A program made the position numbers and the translations under genes. DNA of 64,000 bases from Stenotrophomonas aracearum (GTDB lineage Bacteria > Pseudomonadota > Gammaproteobacteria > Xanthomonadales > Xanthomonadaceae): the NCBI RefSeq assembly GCF_031834615.1, contig NZ_CP115543.1, positions 2,739,001 through 2,803,000 of the forward strand. The letters are read 5' to 3'. Below, in pieces: positions 17,537-26,355 of the stretch. The notes beneath the pieces were generated by a model, which saw nothing but the letters and a program-made list of their open reading frames with translations, searched no databases and was not told the DNA's origin. How positions within the stretch are numbered: position 1 is the first letter of the stretch; every line of letters starts with the position of its first letter.

Positions 17537-17827
17537 CACCAAATTTCGCACCTGCGTCACACACCGTGCGCATCTTGTGACGTAGCGTGTCGGAAAATGA
17601 CCTGTAACCAGATCGGGTCGTTGGAAGTGGTTCCCGCTCGCATCCCGCGCCCGGGTTCCATGAACCGTTTCAGGGTGTACAGACCCCCGGAACATCGCCG
17701 TGGCGGCGGCCGGATGGTCTTTGAAATCAATAAGTTGAAGTATTGATCGCGCCTGTTTCCACAGCTGCGGAGGCCATCGTGCGTCTTAACAATTTGTCAA
17801 CAAACCGCCCTTCGGGCACCATTGGCA

Positions 17828-17843
17828 TGTGATGTGCGTCACG
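17828..17843. promoter_or_regulatory. Clp/CRP-like operator upstream of pgaA
   Basis: TGTGA-TGTGCG-TCACG matches the CRP/Clp consensus (TGTGA-N6-TCACA) at 9 of 10 positions and is centred 55 bp before the pgaA start. In xanthomonads the CRP homologue Clp responds to cyclic di-GMP and controls exopolysaccharide genes. The rest of the 17537-17890 gap shows no gene and no convincing -35/-10 pair. Confidence 0.6.
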
Positions 17844-17890
17844 TTTTGCGCACAAACAGACATTTTTGAAGGGATGCTCCCGGGGGTTCC

Positions 17891-19927
17891 ATGTACAACC
17901 ACAGGCCGCTGGCGCTCTGCGTCAGCCTGGCATGCGCCACGCTTTGCTTGACGGTTCCGGCCGCTTTTGCCGCCACCTCGCGAGCGGACCATCTGGCTGA
18001 AATCAGCACCTACCGCGACCAGGCCCGCTGGCTGGACGCGCTTGCCGCGATCGAACGCGCCCAGGTGGACGTGCCCAATGACGACCTGCTGTACCGCCTG
18101 CAGGTACTGACCCTGTCGGACATCGGCAACGCGCACCGTGCGTGGCAGCTGTACCAGGCGCGCCCGGAGCTGTTCGACGACGCCCAGAAGCAGCGCTTCG
18201 AAGCCAACTACCTGGCCAAGCGGGTCGGCTGGAGCCTGGCCTATGGCGCCAGCGAAGACACCCGCCTGGACGAAGCCGAGAACGCCTTGGCGGAGATGGA
18301 ACGCATCCTGCAGCGCGACGGCCAGACCGTGCAGACCGCGCCGCTGCGCATCCGCTACGACCGCCTGATCCTGCTCAACCGCCTGGGCCGGCACGAGCAG
18401 GTGCGCTCCGAGTACCGGCAACTGCTGGCCGAAGGCCACGAGGTGCCGGCCTACCTGATGGCCCCGGTCGGCGATTCGCTGATGGCCAGCCAGCATCCGG
18501 ATGAAGCGATCCCGGTCCTGGAAGCCGCGCTCAAGGCCGACCCCGGCCGTTCCGAAGTGCATTCGGAGCTGGCCTACGCGCACCTGGAAAGCGAGGAGGC
18601 CGATACGGCCATTGGCGTGCTTACCCAGTGGCAGAAGCAGGAACCGGCCTGGCGCTGGGCCAACGGTGCGCGTGCACCGTATGCGAACTGGCCGCGTTAC
18701 GAAGCCGACCTCAACCTGGCGATGATCCGCGCCTACAGCGGCGACCTGCCCACCGCGCAGCGCGAGCTGGAACACATGGTGGCGATCGCCCCGGCCAATG
18801 GCGGCACCCAGTCCTCGCTGGGCAACATCTACATGATGCGTGGCTGGCCCCGGAAGGCGCTGGAGCGCTACAGCATGGCCAACACGCTGGACCCGCGCGA
18901 CGTCTCGGCGCGCCTGGGCCAGTACGACGCCTACGTGCAACTGCAGCGCGACGACCTGGCCCGGCCGATCCACGACACCCTGCTGGAACGCTACCCGAAC
19001 CAGCCGTCGGTGCAGCGCATGGACCGCAGCTGGAAGGCGCACCGCGGCTGGCAGCTGCATGCCTACGCCGAAGGCGGCCGCAGCGAAGGCGGCGGCGGTA
19101 CCTCGCCGCTGGGCAACGACGACGGCCGCTATGGCGTGGAAGTGCAGTCGCCGGTGATCGACGACCGCTGGCGCGTGGTGGGCTTCGCCGACCGCCGCAG
19201 CGTGGATTTCCAGGAGCAGACCATCCGCCCGCTGTGGGTGGGCCTGGGTACGCGCTATCGGTTCGGCCGCGCCGATGCCGAAGCATTTGTGTACCGCGCC
19301 AATGACGATGTCGGCGAGACCGGACTGAGCGCGGGCTTCGGCTGGCAGTTCAGCGACACCTGGCATGCCGGGGTCACCGCCGCACGCAACGCCGCCGATG
19401 CCTCGCTGCAGGCGCGCGTGTCGGGCATCACCGCCGACAGCGTGGCGCTGGCGGTGGACTACCGGCGCAACGAGCTGACCCACTGGAGCGCCGGGCTCAG
19501 CCAGTTCCGCTACGACGACGGCAACCGCCGCGACACCTTCACCACCGGTATCGAGCAGCGCCTGCTGACCCGCCCCACCCTGCTGCTGGACGGCCTGGGC
19601 ACGCTGTACGCCAGCCGTGGCAGCCGCGACGACGTGCCCTACTTCAATCCGAGCGAAGACCGTTCGGCGGAGATCGGCCTGCGCGTGGACCAGCAACTGT
19701 GGCGCCACTACGAACGCCACTTCCGCCATCGCCTGACGGTGTCGCTCGGCAACTACTGGCAGCAGGGCTTCGGCAGTGCGCTGGTGCCTTCGGCCGAATA
19801 CCGCCACGAGTGGCAGCTGGCCGACGGCCGGATCTTCGAATACGGAATCAGCTGGTCGCGACCGGTCTACGACGGCAACCGCGAACGCCATATCGGCCTT
19901 GATGCCGGCCTGCGCTGGGGACAATGA
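17891..19927 (+). CDS. pgaA: PgaA/HmsH-like outer-membrane porin for poly-GlcNAc export
   Basis: Exports poly-beta-1,6-N-acetylglucosamine across the outer membrane. A signal peptide is visible (LALCVSLACATLCLTVPAAFA, about residues 7-27). TPR-like helical repeats follow to about residue 380 (for example DEAIPVLEAALKADPGRSEV, and NGGTQSSLGNIYMMRGWPRK). A C-terminal beta-barrel with alternating aromatic strands ends the protein (HIGLDAGLRWGQ). At 678 residues it is shorter than E. coli PgaA (about 800), mainly in the repeat region. Identity is supported by the order pgaA-pgaB-pgaC-pgaD. The ribosome site before ATG 17891 is weak. A Clp-like site precedes it. Confidence 0.88.
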   Translation: MYNHRPLALCVSLACATLCLTVPAAFAATSRADHLAEISTYRDQARWLDALAAIERAQVDVPNDDLLYRLQVLTLSDIGNAHRAWQLYQARPELFDDAQKQRFEANYLAKRVGWSLAYGASEDTRLDEAENALAEMERILQRDGQTVQTAPLRIRYDRLILLNRLGRHEQVRSEYRQLLAEGHEVPAYLMAPVGDSLMASQHPDEAIPVLEAALKADPGRSEVHSELAYAHLESEEADTAIGVLTQWQKQEPAWRWANGARAPYANWPRYEADLNLAMIRAYSGDLPTAQRELEHMVAIAPANGGTQSSLGNIYMMRGWPRKALERYSMANTLDPRDVSARLGQYDAYVQLQRDDLARPIHDTLLERYPNQPSVQRMDRSWKAHRGWQLHAYAEGGRSEGGGGTSPLGNDDGRYGVEVQSPVIDDRWRVVGFADRRSVDFQEQTIRPLWVGLGTRYRFGRADAEAFVYRANDDVGETGLSAGFGWQFSDTWHAGVTAARNAADASLQARVSGITADSVALAVDYRRNELTHWSAGLSQFRYDDGNRRDTFTTGIEQRLLTRPTLLLDGLGTLYASRGSRDDVPYFNPSEDRSAEIGLRVDQQLWRHYERHFRHRLTVSLGNYWQQGFGSALVPSAEYRHEWQLADGRIFEYGISWSRPVYDGNRERHIGLDAGLRWGQ

Positions 19928-19928
19928 G

Positions 19929-21830
19929 ATGCGACACATGGATTTGAAGCGCTTCACCACCTGGCTGCTGCTGGCCCTGGTCGCCGCGTGCGGCACTGTC
20001 TTCGCGGCCGCACCGCCGGAACCGGATGCGGCCGACAATGGCCTGCTGGTGCTCAGCTACCACGACATCCGCGACGACGTGGCCACCAAGGGCGACCCGG
20101 ACGCCTATGCGGTGAGCACGCAGAACTTCGCCGCGCACCTGGACTGGCTGTCGGCGCATGGTTACCACCCGGTGTCGCTGTCGCAGCTGATCGCCGCCTC
20201 CCAGGGCGGCGCGCCGCTGCCGCCCAAGCCGGTGCTGCTGACCTTCGATGACGGCCTGCGCAGCGTGTACAGCAAGGTGTTCCCGCTGCTGCGCGCCTAC
20301 AACTACCCGGCGCTGGTGGCGGTGATCACCGACTACGTGGACCTGCCGGCCGAGCGCAAGGTGGACTACGGCTACCGTCCGTTCACCCACGACGACTTCC
20401 TGACCTGGGACCAGATCCGCGAAATGCAGCGCAGCGGCCTGGTCGAACTGGCCAGCCACACCGACAACCTGCACCACGGCGTGCAGTCCAACCCGCAGGG
20501 CAATTCGACCCCGGCGGTGATCACCCGTGCCTACGATCCGGCCACGCAGCAGTACGAAACCGAGGCGCAGTACCAGGCGCGCCTGCGTGCGGACCTGGCG
20601 CTGAGCGTGAAGCGCATCCAGGACAACGTCGGCGTGAGCCCGAAGGCGATCGTGTGGCCGTACGCGGCCTACAACGCGATGAGCAACCGCATTGCCGAAG
20701 ACCTGGGCATGCCGGTGTCGTTCGACCTGGAAGGCCGCAGCACCCCGGTGACGCGCGACCTGCACGGGCTCGCCCGCCTGCTGGTGACCGGCAACCCGGC
20801 GGTGACCCAGCTGGCCTATGAGCTGCGCCGCGACGTGGAACGCGACGGCATGCGCGCGTTGCAGATCGACCTGGACGCGGTGTATGACACCGATCCAGTA
20901 CAGCAGGCCAAAAACCTGGACGCGCTGATCGACCGGGTCAAGAAGATCGGCCCCACCCATGTGTTCCTGCAGGCCTTCGCCGACCCGGACGGCAATGGCT
21001 CGGCCGACGCGCTGTACTTCCCGAACCGGCACCTGCCGATGCGCGCGGACCTGTTCAACCGCGTGGCCTGGCAGCTCAAGACCCGCGCCGGGGTCAAGGT
21101 GTTTGCCTGGCTGCCGGTGCTCGGCTTCGAGCTCAAGGACCCGAAGATCCGCAGCGCGCTGGCGATCGAGAGCCCCGAAAGCGACGGCATCTTCCGCCTG
21201 GACTTCACCAACCCCAAGGTGCGTCACATCATCGACGACATCTACGAAGACCTGGCGATCAACTCGTACTTCGAGGGCCTGCTGTTCCACGACGACGCCT
21301 ACCTGCGCGACACCGAGCTGGCCAACCTGCCGCAGGAAGGCAGCGACGGCGCGCGCACCCAGGCGCTGATCGACTTCACCCTGGAGCTGCGCAACGCCGC
21401 GCAGCGCTGGCGCCCGAAGCTGGCCACGGTGCGCAACCTCTACGCGCAGCCGGTGCTGCAGCCGCAGAGCGCGAGCTGGTTCGCGCAGCGCCTGGACCTG
21501 TTCAACAAGGCCTATGACCACACCGCGCTGATGGCGATGCCGTGGATGGAAGGCAGCCGCAACCCGGAGAAGTGGCTGGACCGGCTGGTGGTGGCCGTGC
21601 GCGCGCACGACCCGCAGCTGTCGCAGACGATGTTCGAGCTGCAGACGGTGGACTGGCGCACGCAGAAGCCGATTCCCGGCGACCGCCTGCGTGCGCAGAT
21701 CCGTCGCCTGCAGGCGCAGGGCGTGCGCCATTTCGCCTGGTACCCGGACGACTTCATTGCCGGCCGGCCCTCCACCCAGGACGCGCGCGCCGCGATGTCG
21801 GCGCGCACATTCCCGTACGAGGAAAAGTGA
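19929..21830 (+). CDS. pgaB: PgaB/HmsF-like poly-GlcNAc N-deacetylase (lipoprotein)
   Basis: Partially deacetylates the polymer in the periplasm so that PgaA can export it. About 633 residues. The N-terminus has a lipobox (LVAAC) after a hydrophobic helix. The polysaccharide deacetylase domain shows SYHDI (catalytic/metal region), TFDDG near residue 105 and ASHTDNLHHG near 175. The C-terminal half (from about 300) is the GH-like domain of PgaB, with LFHDDAYLRD and ALMAMPWMEG. The chosen start is one base after the pgaA stop; ATG 19938 is an alternative. It is co-transcribed with pgaA and pgaC. Confidence 0.9.
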   Translation: MRHMDLKRFTTWLLLALVAACGTVFAAAPPEPDAADNGLLVLSYHDIRDDVATKGDPDAYAVSTQNFAAHLDWLSAHGYHPVSLSQLIAASQGGAPLPPKPVLLTFDDGLRSVYSKVFPLLRAYNYPALVAVITDYVDLPAERKVDYGYRPFTHDDFLTWDQIREMQRSGLVELASHTDNLHHGVQSNPQGNSTPAVITRAYDPATQQYETEAQYQARLRADLALSVKRIQDNVGVSPKAIVWPYAAYNAMSNRIAEDLGMPVSFDLEGRSTPVTRDLHGLARLLVTGNPAVTQLAYELRRDVERDGMRALQIDLDAVYDTDPVQQAKNLDALIDRVKKIGPTHVFLQAFADPDGNGSADALYFPNRHLPMRADLFNRVAWQLKTRAGVKVFAWLPVLGFELKDPKIRSALAIESPESDGIFRLDFTNPKVRHIIDDIYEDLAINSYFEGLLFHDDAYLRDTELANLPQEGSDGARTQALIDFTLELRNAAQRWRPKLATVRNLYAQPVLQPQSASWFAQRLDLFNKAYDHTALMAMPWMEGSRNPEKWLDRLVVAVRAHDPQLSQTMFELQTVDWRTQKPIPGDRLRAQIRRLQAQGVRHFAWYPDDFIAGRPSTQDARAAMSARTFPYEEK

Positions 21831-21837
21831 GGCCGCC

Positions 21838-23085
21838 ATGCATCCGTTCCTTTACGCACTGTTCCAGTTTGCCTTCTTCTACCCGATGGTGATGGCGTTC
21901 TTCTGGATGTCCGGCGGGCTGTATTACTTCTTCCGGCGCGAGCGCAAGGCGCGCCTGCGCGACGACCCGCCGCCGATGCAGGAGTACCCGTTCGCCTCGA
22001 TCCTGATTCCGTGCCACAACGAAGCGGACAACCTGGCCGACACGCTGGGCGCGGCGCTGGCACAGAACTACCCGGACTTCGAAGTGATCGCCATCAACGA
22101 TGGCAGCCGCGACGACACCGGGGCGCGACTGGATGCGATGGCCGCGCAGCACCCGCGCCTGCGCGTGGTGCACCTGGACCGCAACCTGGGCAAGGCCAAT
22201 GCGCTGCGCATGGGTGCCCTTGCCGCACGTTCGGAGTACCTGATCTGCATCGACGGCGACGCGATGCTGGAAGAGCACGCCACGCACTGGATGGTCTGGC
22301 ACCTGACCTCGGGCCCGCGCGTAGGCGCGGTGACCGGCAACCCGCGCATCCGCAACCGCTCCACCCTGCTGGGCCGGCTGCAGGTGGCCGAGTTCTCCTC
22401 GATCATCGGCATGATCAAGCGCGCGCAGCGCGTGTACGGGCGAATCTTCACCATTTCCGGGGTGATCGCCGGCTTCCGCCGCACCGCGCTGCACCGCATC
22501 GGCTACTGGTCCGATGACATGATCACCGAGGACATCGACATCAGCTGGCGGCTGCAGCTGGACCATTGGGACATCCGTTACGAGCCCAACGCGCTGTGCT
22601 TCATCCTGATGCCGGAAACGCTGAAGGGGCTGTGGCGGCAGCGCCTGCGCTGGGCCCAGGGCGGCGTGGAGGTACTGCTGCGGCATGGTCGCTCGCTGTT
22701 CGACTGGCGCAAGCGGCGGATGTGGGGGGTGTTGCTGGAGTATGTGTTCAGCGTGCTGTGGGCCTACACCATGCTGACCATCATCGTGCTCTGGGCGCTC
22801 GGCAAGTTCATGCCGTTGCCGCAGGAGCTGTACATCGACACACTGCTGCCGCAGTGGCATGGAGTGATCCTGGCGCTGGTCTGCCTGCTGCAGTTCGCCA
22901 GCAGCCTGATCATCGACCGTCGTTATGAAACGCATATTGGCCGTAACTACTTCTGGGTGATCTGGTACCCGATGGCGTACTGGCTCATCAGCCTGTTCAC
23001 GACCCTGGTGGCCCTGCCCAAGACGCTGTTGAAGCGTCGCGGCAAGCGGGCGATCTGGGTCAGTCCTGACCGGGGTATCCGATGA
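21838..23085 (+). CDS. pgaC: PgaC/HmsR-like poly-beta-1,6-GlcNAc synthase
   Basis: A processive family 2 glycosyltransferase (415 residues) that polymerises UDP-GlcNAc in the inner membrane. The N-terminal membrane helix is followed by SILIPCHNEADNL, CIDGDAML (DGD metal site), the acceptor motif ITEDIDIS and the processivity motif RQRLRWAQGG. Three or four C-terminal helices form the translocation region. ATG 21838 has GTGAGG upstream. The last four bases overlap pgaD, implying coupled translation. Family members are activated by cyclic di-GMP binding at PgaC-PgaD, which fits the Clp-like site upstream. Confidence 0.95.
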   Translation: MHPFLYALFQFAFFYPMVMAFFWMSGGLYYFFRRERKARLRDDPPPMQEYPFASILIPCHNEADNLADTLGAALAQNYPDFEVIAINDGSRDDTGARLDAMAAQHPRLRVVHLDRNLGKANALRMGALAARSEYLICIDGDAMLEEHATHWMVWHLTSGPRVGAVTGNPRIRNRSTLLGRLQVAEFSSIIGMIKRAQRVYGRIFTISGVIAGFRRTALHRIGYWSDDMITEDIDISWRLQLDHWDIRYEPNALCFILMPETLKGLWRQRLRWAQGGVEVLLRHGRSLFDWRKRRMWGVLLEYVFSVLWAYTMLTIIVLWALGKFMPLPQELYIDTLLPQWHGVILALVCLLQFASSLIIDRRYETHIGRNYFWVIWYPMAYWLISLFTTLVALPKTLLKRRGKRAIWVSPDRGIR

Positions 23086-23555
23086 ACGCCGCCAAGCCGA
23101 ACCGCCGCTACGACTCCCGCCTGATCCGCAAGACGCGCCAGCAGCCCAGGTTGCAGCGCACGGCGTGGGGGTTCGTCACCATTGCCTTCTGGGGTTTCTA
23201 CTTCTACCTGTGGGCGCCACTGATCACCGCACTGTCGTGGTTGCTGGGCGGTCGGTTGGCGTTCCTGCAGCTGTATGAGTACAAGCAGAAGGTCGATCCC
23301 TTCATCGTCATCGCGCTGCCGGTGATGCTGGTGTGCTGCTCGCTGCTGCTGATCACCTGGGCCGAGTACAACCGCATGCGCTTTGCCGGCAAGGACCGGC
23401 GCAACCCGCGCCAGGACGTGTCGCTGGAAGAGATCGCGCACAACCTGGGGGCGACCCCGGCGCTGGCGCAGCAGTTGTCTGCCGGCAAGTCGGTAACCCT
23501 GCACATGGACGATCACGCACGCCCGATCGGGTTGACGGAACAGCGGTTGGAGTGA
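23082..23555 (+). CDS. pgaD: PgaD-like accessory protein of poly-GlcNAc synthase
   Basis: A 157-residue protein with two membrane helices (about residues 27-52 and 72-93) between a basic N-terminus and a cytoplasmic tail. PgaD proteins are very diverse, so the call rests on size, topology and a 4 bp overlap (ATGA) with pgaC. In E. coli the PgaC-PgaD pair forms the cyclic di-GMP-dependent synthase. The tail includes SLEEIAHNLGATPALAQQLS, resembling a small helical domain, whose role is unknown. Confidence 0.8.
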   Translation: MNAAKPNRRYDSRLIRKTRQQPRLQRTAWGFVTIAFWGFYFYLWAPLITALSWLLGGRLAFLQLYEYKQKVDPFIVIALPVMLVCCSLLLITWAEYNRMRFAGKDRRNPRQDVSLEEIAHNLGATPALAQQLSAGKSVTLHMDDHARPIGLTEQRLE

Positions 23556-23575
23556 TGTGAAATACCCTTCACATC
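23554..23575. other. 8 bp palindrome after pgaD
   Basis: GATGTGAA and TTCACATC separated by six bases. It includes TGTGA...TCACA but with an N8 rather than N6 spacer, so it is a poor CRP-type site; without a T run it is also a weak terminator. It overlaps the pgaD stop. Confidence 0.4.
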
Positions 23576-23644
23576 GCTGACCCCGCCGAGGCGTACGCTC
23601 CGCTTCGGAGACATCCCGCACATTCATTTGTGAGGGGATACGAC

Positions 23645-24934
23645 ATGTCGACGTTCGATACGGTGGTCCAGCAGATCGCCAAGGCCACTGGCCTTGGTGA
23701 GGGGGCGCAGCAGTTCATCAAAGTACTGGCCGGTTACATCTTCAAACAGTCCGGCGGCGTTTCAGGGTTGCTGCAAAAGTTCGACAACGCGGGGTTGGGG
23801 GACATCGCCAAATCCTGGACGGCAGGCAACGGCACCCTGCGATCGATTGATGCCAACCAGATCCGCAGTGTCATCGGCAACGAGGCACTGGAGGAAATGG
23901 GACAGAAGTCCGGGGTCAAACAGGGACTGGTCGCCACTTATGCAGCATCCGCGCTGCCGCTGCTGGTACGCTCCCTCACCTCCGACGGGGCCATGCCCGC
24001 GACCATGCCCGCCAGCTTCGCCGGCTTGATCAACGCAGCCCCACGCCGGAAAAAGACGTTCCATCTGTGGCGTTGGCTGCTGCCGCTGCTCGCCCTGCTC
24101 GCCCTGGCGTACTGCGGCTGGCAGAAACGCAACCTGCTCACGCCGCCGCCGGTGGCCACGCCGAGCGCGAGCCTGGCGCCTGCCGTGACGGTGCCCTCGC
24201 TTTCGTTCAAGAACACCGGCGGCAAGGTCGATCTGAGTGGTGCGGTGAGCACCGCCGCGGAAAAGGCCGGTGCCATCGGCGCCCTCGCCGGCGTGTTCGG
24301 GCAGAAGAACGTCACCGCCAATGTCGCCGTCAATCCCGATCTCGCGCCAGCGACGTGGATGGACTCACTCAAGGCGGTCGTCTCCGCGCCGGCAGTGAAA
24401 GCCGATGGCCTCGCGTTCAAGTTCAACGGCGACAAGCTCGATCTGGATACCTCCAAACTGCCAACCGACGTGCGCACCCAGGTCAGTGAGCTGTTCCAGA
24501 ATCGCTTCAGCAATGTGGAAATCGCGGGTCTTTACCAACCCGGCCTGGAGGCGTTGGGTGAACTCCAGCCTGGCTTTGGGGCAAATGACCTGACCAAGGC
24601 GCTGAACCAGACGTCGATCACCTTCACCAACAACTCGGACGCCATCTCCACCAGCAGCCTGGCGGTTGTTGCGGGGGCCGCCAAGGCGATCAAGGCTGCG
24701 CCGTCGGGCATGAAGATCGATGTCGGCGGGTACACCGACAGCAACGGCCCGGACGCGGCAAACCTGGCACTCAGCGAACGCCGCGCCAAGGCGGTGGTGG
24801 CGGCGCTGGTGGCCAACGGCGTGTCGGCGGGGCAGCTGAAGGCCACCGGACACGGCGAAAGCAATCCAGTCGCCGACAACAGCACCGAAGCAGGTCGGGC
24901 CGCCAACCGGCGGACCGTCTATACGGTGTATTGA
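23645..24934 (+). CDS. YidB-like/OmpA-domain envelope protein
   Basis: A 429-residue protein with an unusual layout. Residues 1-115 resemble the YidB/DUF937 domain (STFDTVVQQIAKATGLGEG, GLGDIAKSWTAGNG, DANQIRSVIGNEALEEMG). A basic patch and membrane helix near 142-160 (LWRWLLPLLALLALAYCGW) follow, then a Pro/Ala linker, a middle domain of BON-like strands, and a C-terminal OmpA peptidoglycan-binding domain with IDVGGYTDSNG and LSERRAKAVVAAL. Topology suggests a cytoplasmic N-domain and a periplasmic OmpA domain that grips the wall. GAGGGGATAC precedes ATG 23645. Function is unknown; the position after pgaABCD may or may not be relevant. Confidence 0.8.
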   Translation: MSTFDTVVQQIAKATGLGEGAQQFIKVLAGYIFKQSGGVSGLLQKFDNAGLGDIAKSWTAGNGTLRSIDANQIRSVIGNEALEEMGQKSGVKQGLVATYAASALPLLVRSLTSDGAMPATMPASFAGLINAAPRRKKTFHLWRWLLPLLALLALAYCGWQKRNLLTPPPVATPSASLAPAVTVPSLSFKNTGGKVDLSGAVSTAAEKAGAIGALAGVFGQKNVTANVAVNPDLAPATWMDSLKAVVSAPAVKADGLAFKFNGDKLDLDTSKLPTDVRTQVSELFQNRFSNVEIAGLYQPGLEALGELQPGFGANDLTKALNQTSITFTNNSDAISTSSLAVVAGAAKAIKAAPSGMKIDVGGYTDSNGPDAANLALSERRAKAVVAALVANGVSAGQLKATGHGESNPVADNSTEAGRAANRRTVYTVY

Positions 24935-24956
24935 ACGGGCAGGCAGGTGTGGCGGT

Positions 24957-26201
24957 TCAGCGCCGCACCTGCCCCTGCCCCCGCACCACGAACCGTTCCA
25001 CCGTCAGCGCTTCGAGCCCCATCGGGCCGTAGGCGTGCAGGCGCGTGGTGGAGATGCCGATCTCCGCACCGAGGCCGAGCTCGCCGCCGTCGGAGAAGCG
25101 CGAGGACGCGTTGACCATCACCACGGCGGAGCTCAGGGCCTGCACGAAGCGTTCGGCTGCGCCCGGATCTTCGGTGACGATAACTTCGGTGTGGTCGGAA
25201 CTGTACTGCTGGATGTGGGCCAGCGCCTGCTCCAGGTCGTCAACCATGCGCACGGCGAGGATCAGGTCCAGGTACTCGGCGGCGTAGTCGTCGTCTGTTG
25301 CCGCAGTGGCGTCAGGCAGCCACTGGCGTGCGCGGTCGTCGGCGCGTAGTTCGACGCCGCGCTCGCGCAGCGCCGCTGCCGCCTGCGGCAGGAACGTGGC
25401 CGCGACGTCGACGTGCACCAGCAGCGTTTCCAGCGAATTGCAGGCGGCAGGCCGGCTGGTCTTGCCGTCCACCAGCAGGGCAACGGCTTTATCCAGGTCG
25501 GCAGCACGGTCCACGTACAGGTGGCACACGCCTTTGTAGTGCTTGATGACCGGTACGCGCGCGTGTTCGGCGACGAAGCGGATCAGCCCTTCCCCGCCGC
25601 GTGGAATGGCCAGGTCGACCAGGTCGCTGAGCTGCAGCAGCGCCAGCATGGTCTCGCGGCGCAGGTCTTCGACCAGGGTCAACGCGGCATCGGGCACGCC
25701 GGCATCGCGCAGCGCGCGCTTGAGCGCATGGGCGATGGCGGTGTTCGAGTGGATGGCTTCGGACCCGCCGCGCAGGATCACCGCGTTGCCGGCCTTGATG
25801 CAGAGTGCGGCGGCGTCGGCAGTCACGTTCGGGCGCGCTTCGTAGATCATCGCGATCACGCCGAGCGGTACGCGCACCTTCTGCACGCGGATGCCGTTGG
25901 GGCGGATGTCGTCGCGGGTGACGGTGCCGACCGGGTCGGGAAGCGTGGCGACCTCGCGCAGGGCGGCGCTGACCGCGGCCAGGCGGGCCGGGTTGAGCGC
26001 GAGACGGTCGAGCATGGCGGTGCCGGTGCCTTTTTCCTGCGCGGCGGCGAGATCGCGGGCGTTGGCGGCCAGGATCGGTTCCGCGTCAGCATCCAAGGCA
26101 TCAGCCATGCCGAGCAGGAGCGCGGTTTTGGCCTTGGGGGAAAGTTGGGCGAGGACCTGCGCGGCGGCGCGGCAGTGTTGGGCGTGTTCGCGGATGTCCA
26201 T
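24957..26201 (-). CDS. proA: ProA, gamma-glutamyl phosphate reductase
   Basis: The second step of proline synthesis: NADPH-dependent reduction of gamma-glutamyl phosphate to glutamate semialdehyde. 414 residues, normal length. The catalytic Cys lies in [12 protein letters not shown], with the cofactor region [16 protein letters not shown] and the C-terminal [20 protein letters not shown]. It follows proB with a gap of about 155 bp that holds an inverted pair of SMAG repeats, so transcription from proB into proA may be modulated there. Confidence 0.96.
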   Translation of the reverse strand: MDIREHAQHCRAAAQVLAQLSPKAKTALLLGMADALDADAEPILAANARDLAAAQEKGTGTAMLDRLALNPARLAAVSAALREVATLPDPVGTVTRDDIRPNGIRVQKVRVPLGVIAMIYEARPNVTADAAALCIKAGNAVILRGGSEAIHSNTAIAHALKRALRDAGVPDAALTLVEDLRRETMLALLQLSDLVDLAIPRGGEGLIRFVAEHARVPVIKHYKGVCHLYVDRAADLDKAVALLVDGKTSRPAACNSLETLLVHVDVAATFLPQAAAALRERGVELRADDRARQWLPDATAATDDDYAAEYLDLILAVRMVDDLEQALAHIQQYSSDHTEVIVTEDPGAAERFVQALSSAVVMVNASSRFSDGGELGLGAEIGISTTRLHAYGPMGLEALTVERFVVRGQGQVRR

Positions 26202-26247
26202 GTTTGGGTTCCTTGCCTGAGGGGTGTTACGTGGCGATCAGCGATCC

Positions 26248-26330
26248 GTGGGACACGCGTGGCGTGTCGCTACGCGGGTATGCAGGGTCCGGTGGATCAT
26301 GGGGTAGCGACACGCCATGCGTGTCCCACG
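26248..26330. repeat. Inverted pair of SMAG-type palindromes between proB and proA
   Basis: The copies at 26248-26276 and 26303-26330 face each other and share the core GACACGC-TGGCGTGTC. They could form hairpins in the proB-proA message. Confidence 0.75.
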
Positions 26331-26355
26331 CACCGCCCGAACGAAACCGAACACA

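Noticed and set aside
17786..20038. Long minus-strand open frame opposite pgaA
   Set aside because: His/Gln/Ala-rich shadow translation of the pgaA coding sequence; no domain, start or ribosome site.
23554..23575. Possible second Clp site before the YidB-OmpA gene
   Set aside because: The half-sites TGTGA and TCACA are eight rather than six bases apart; kept only as a palindrome.
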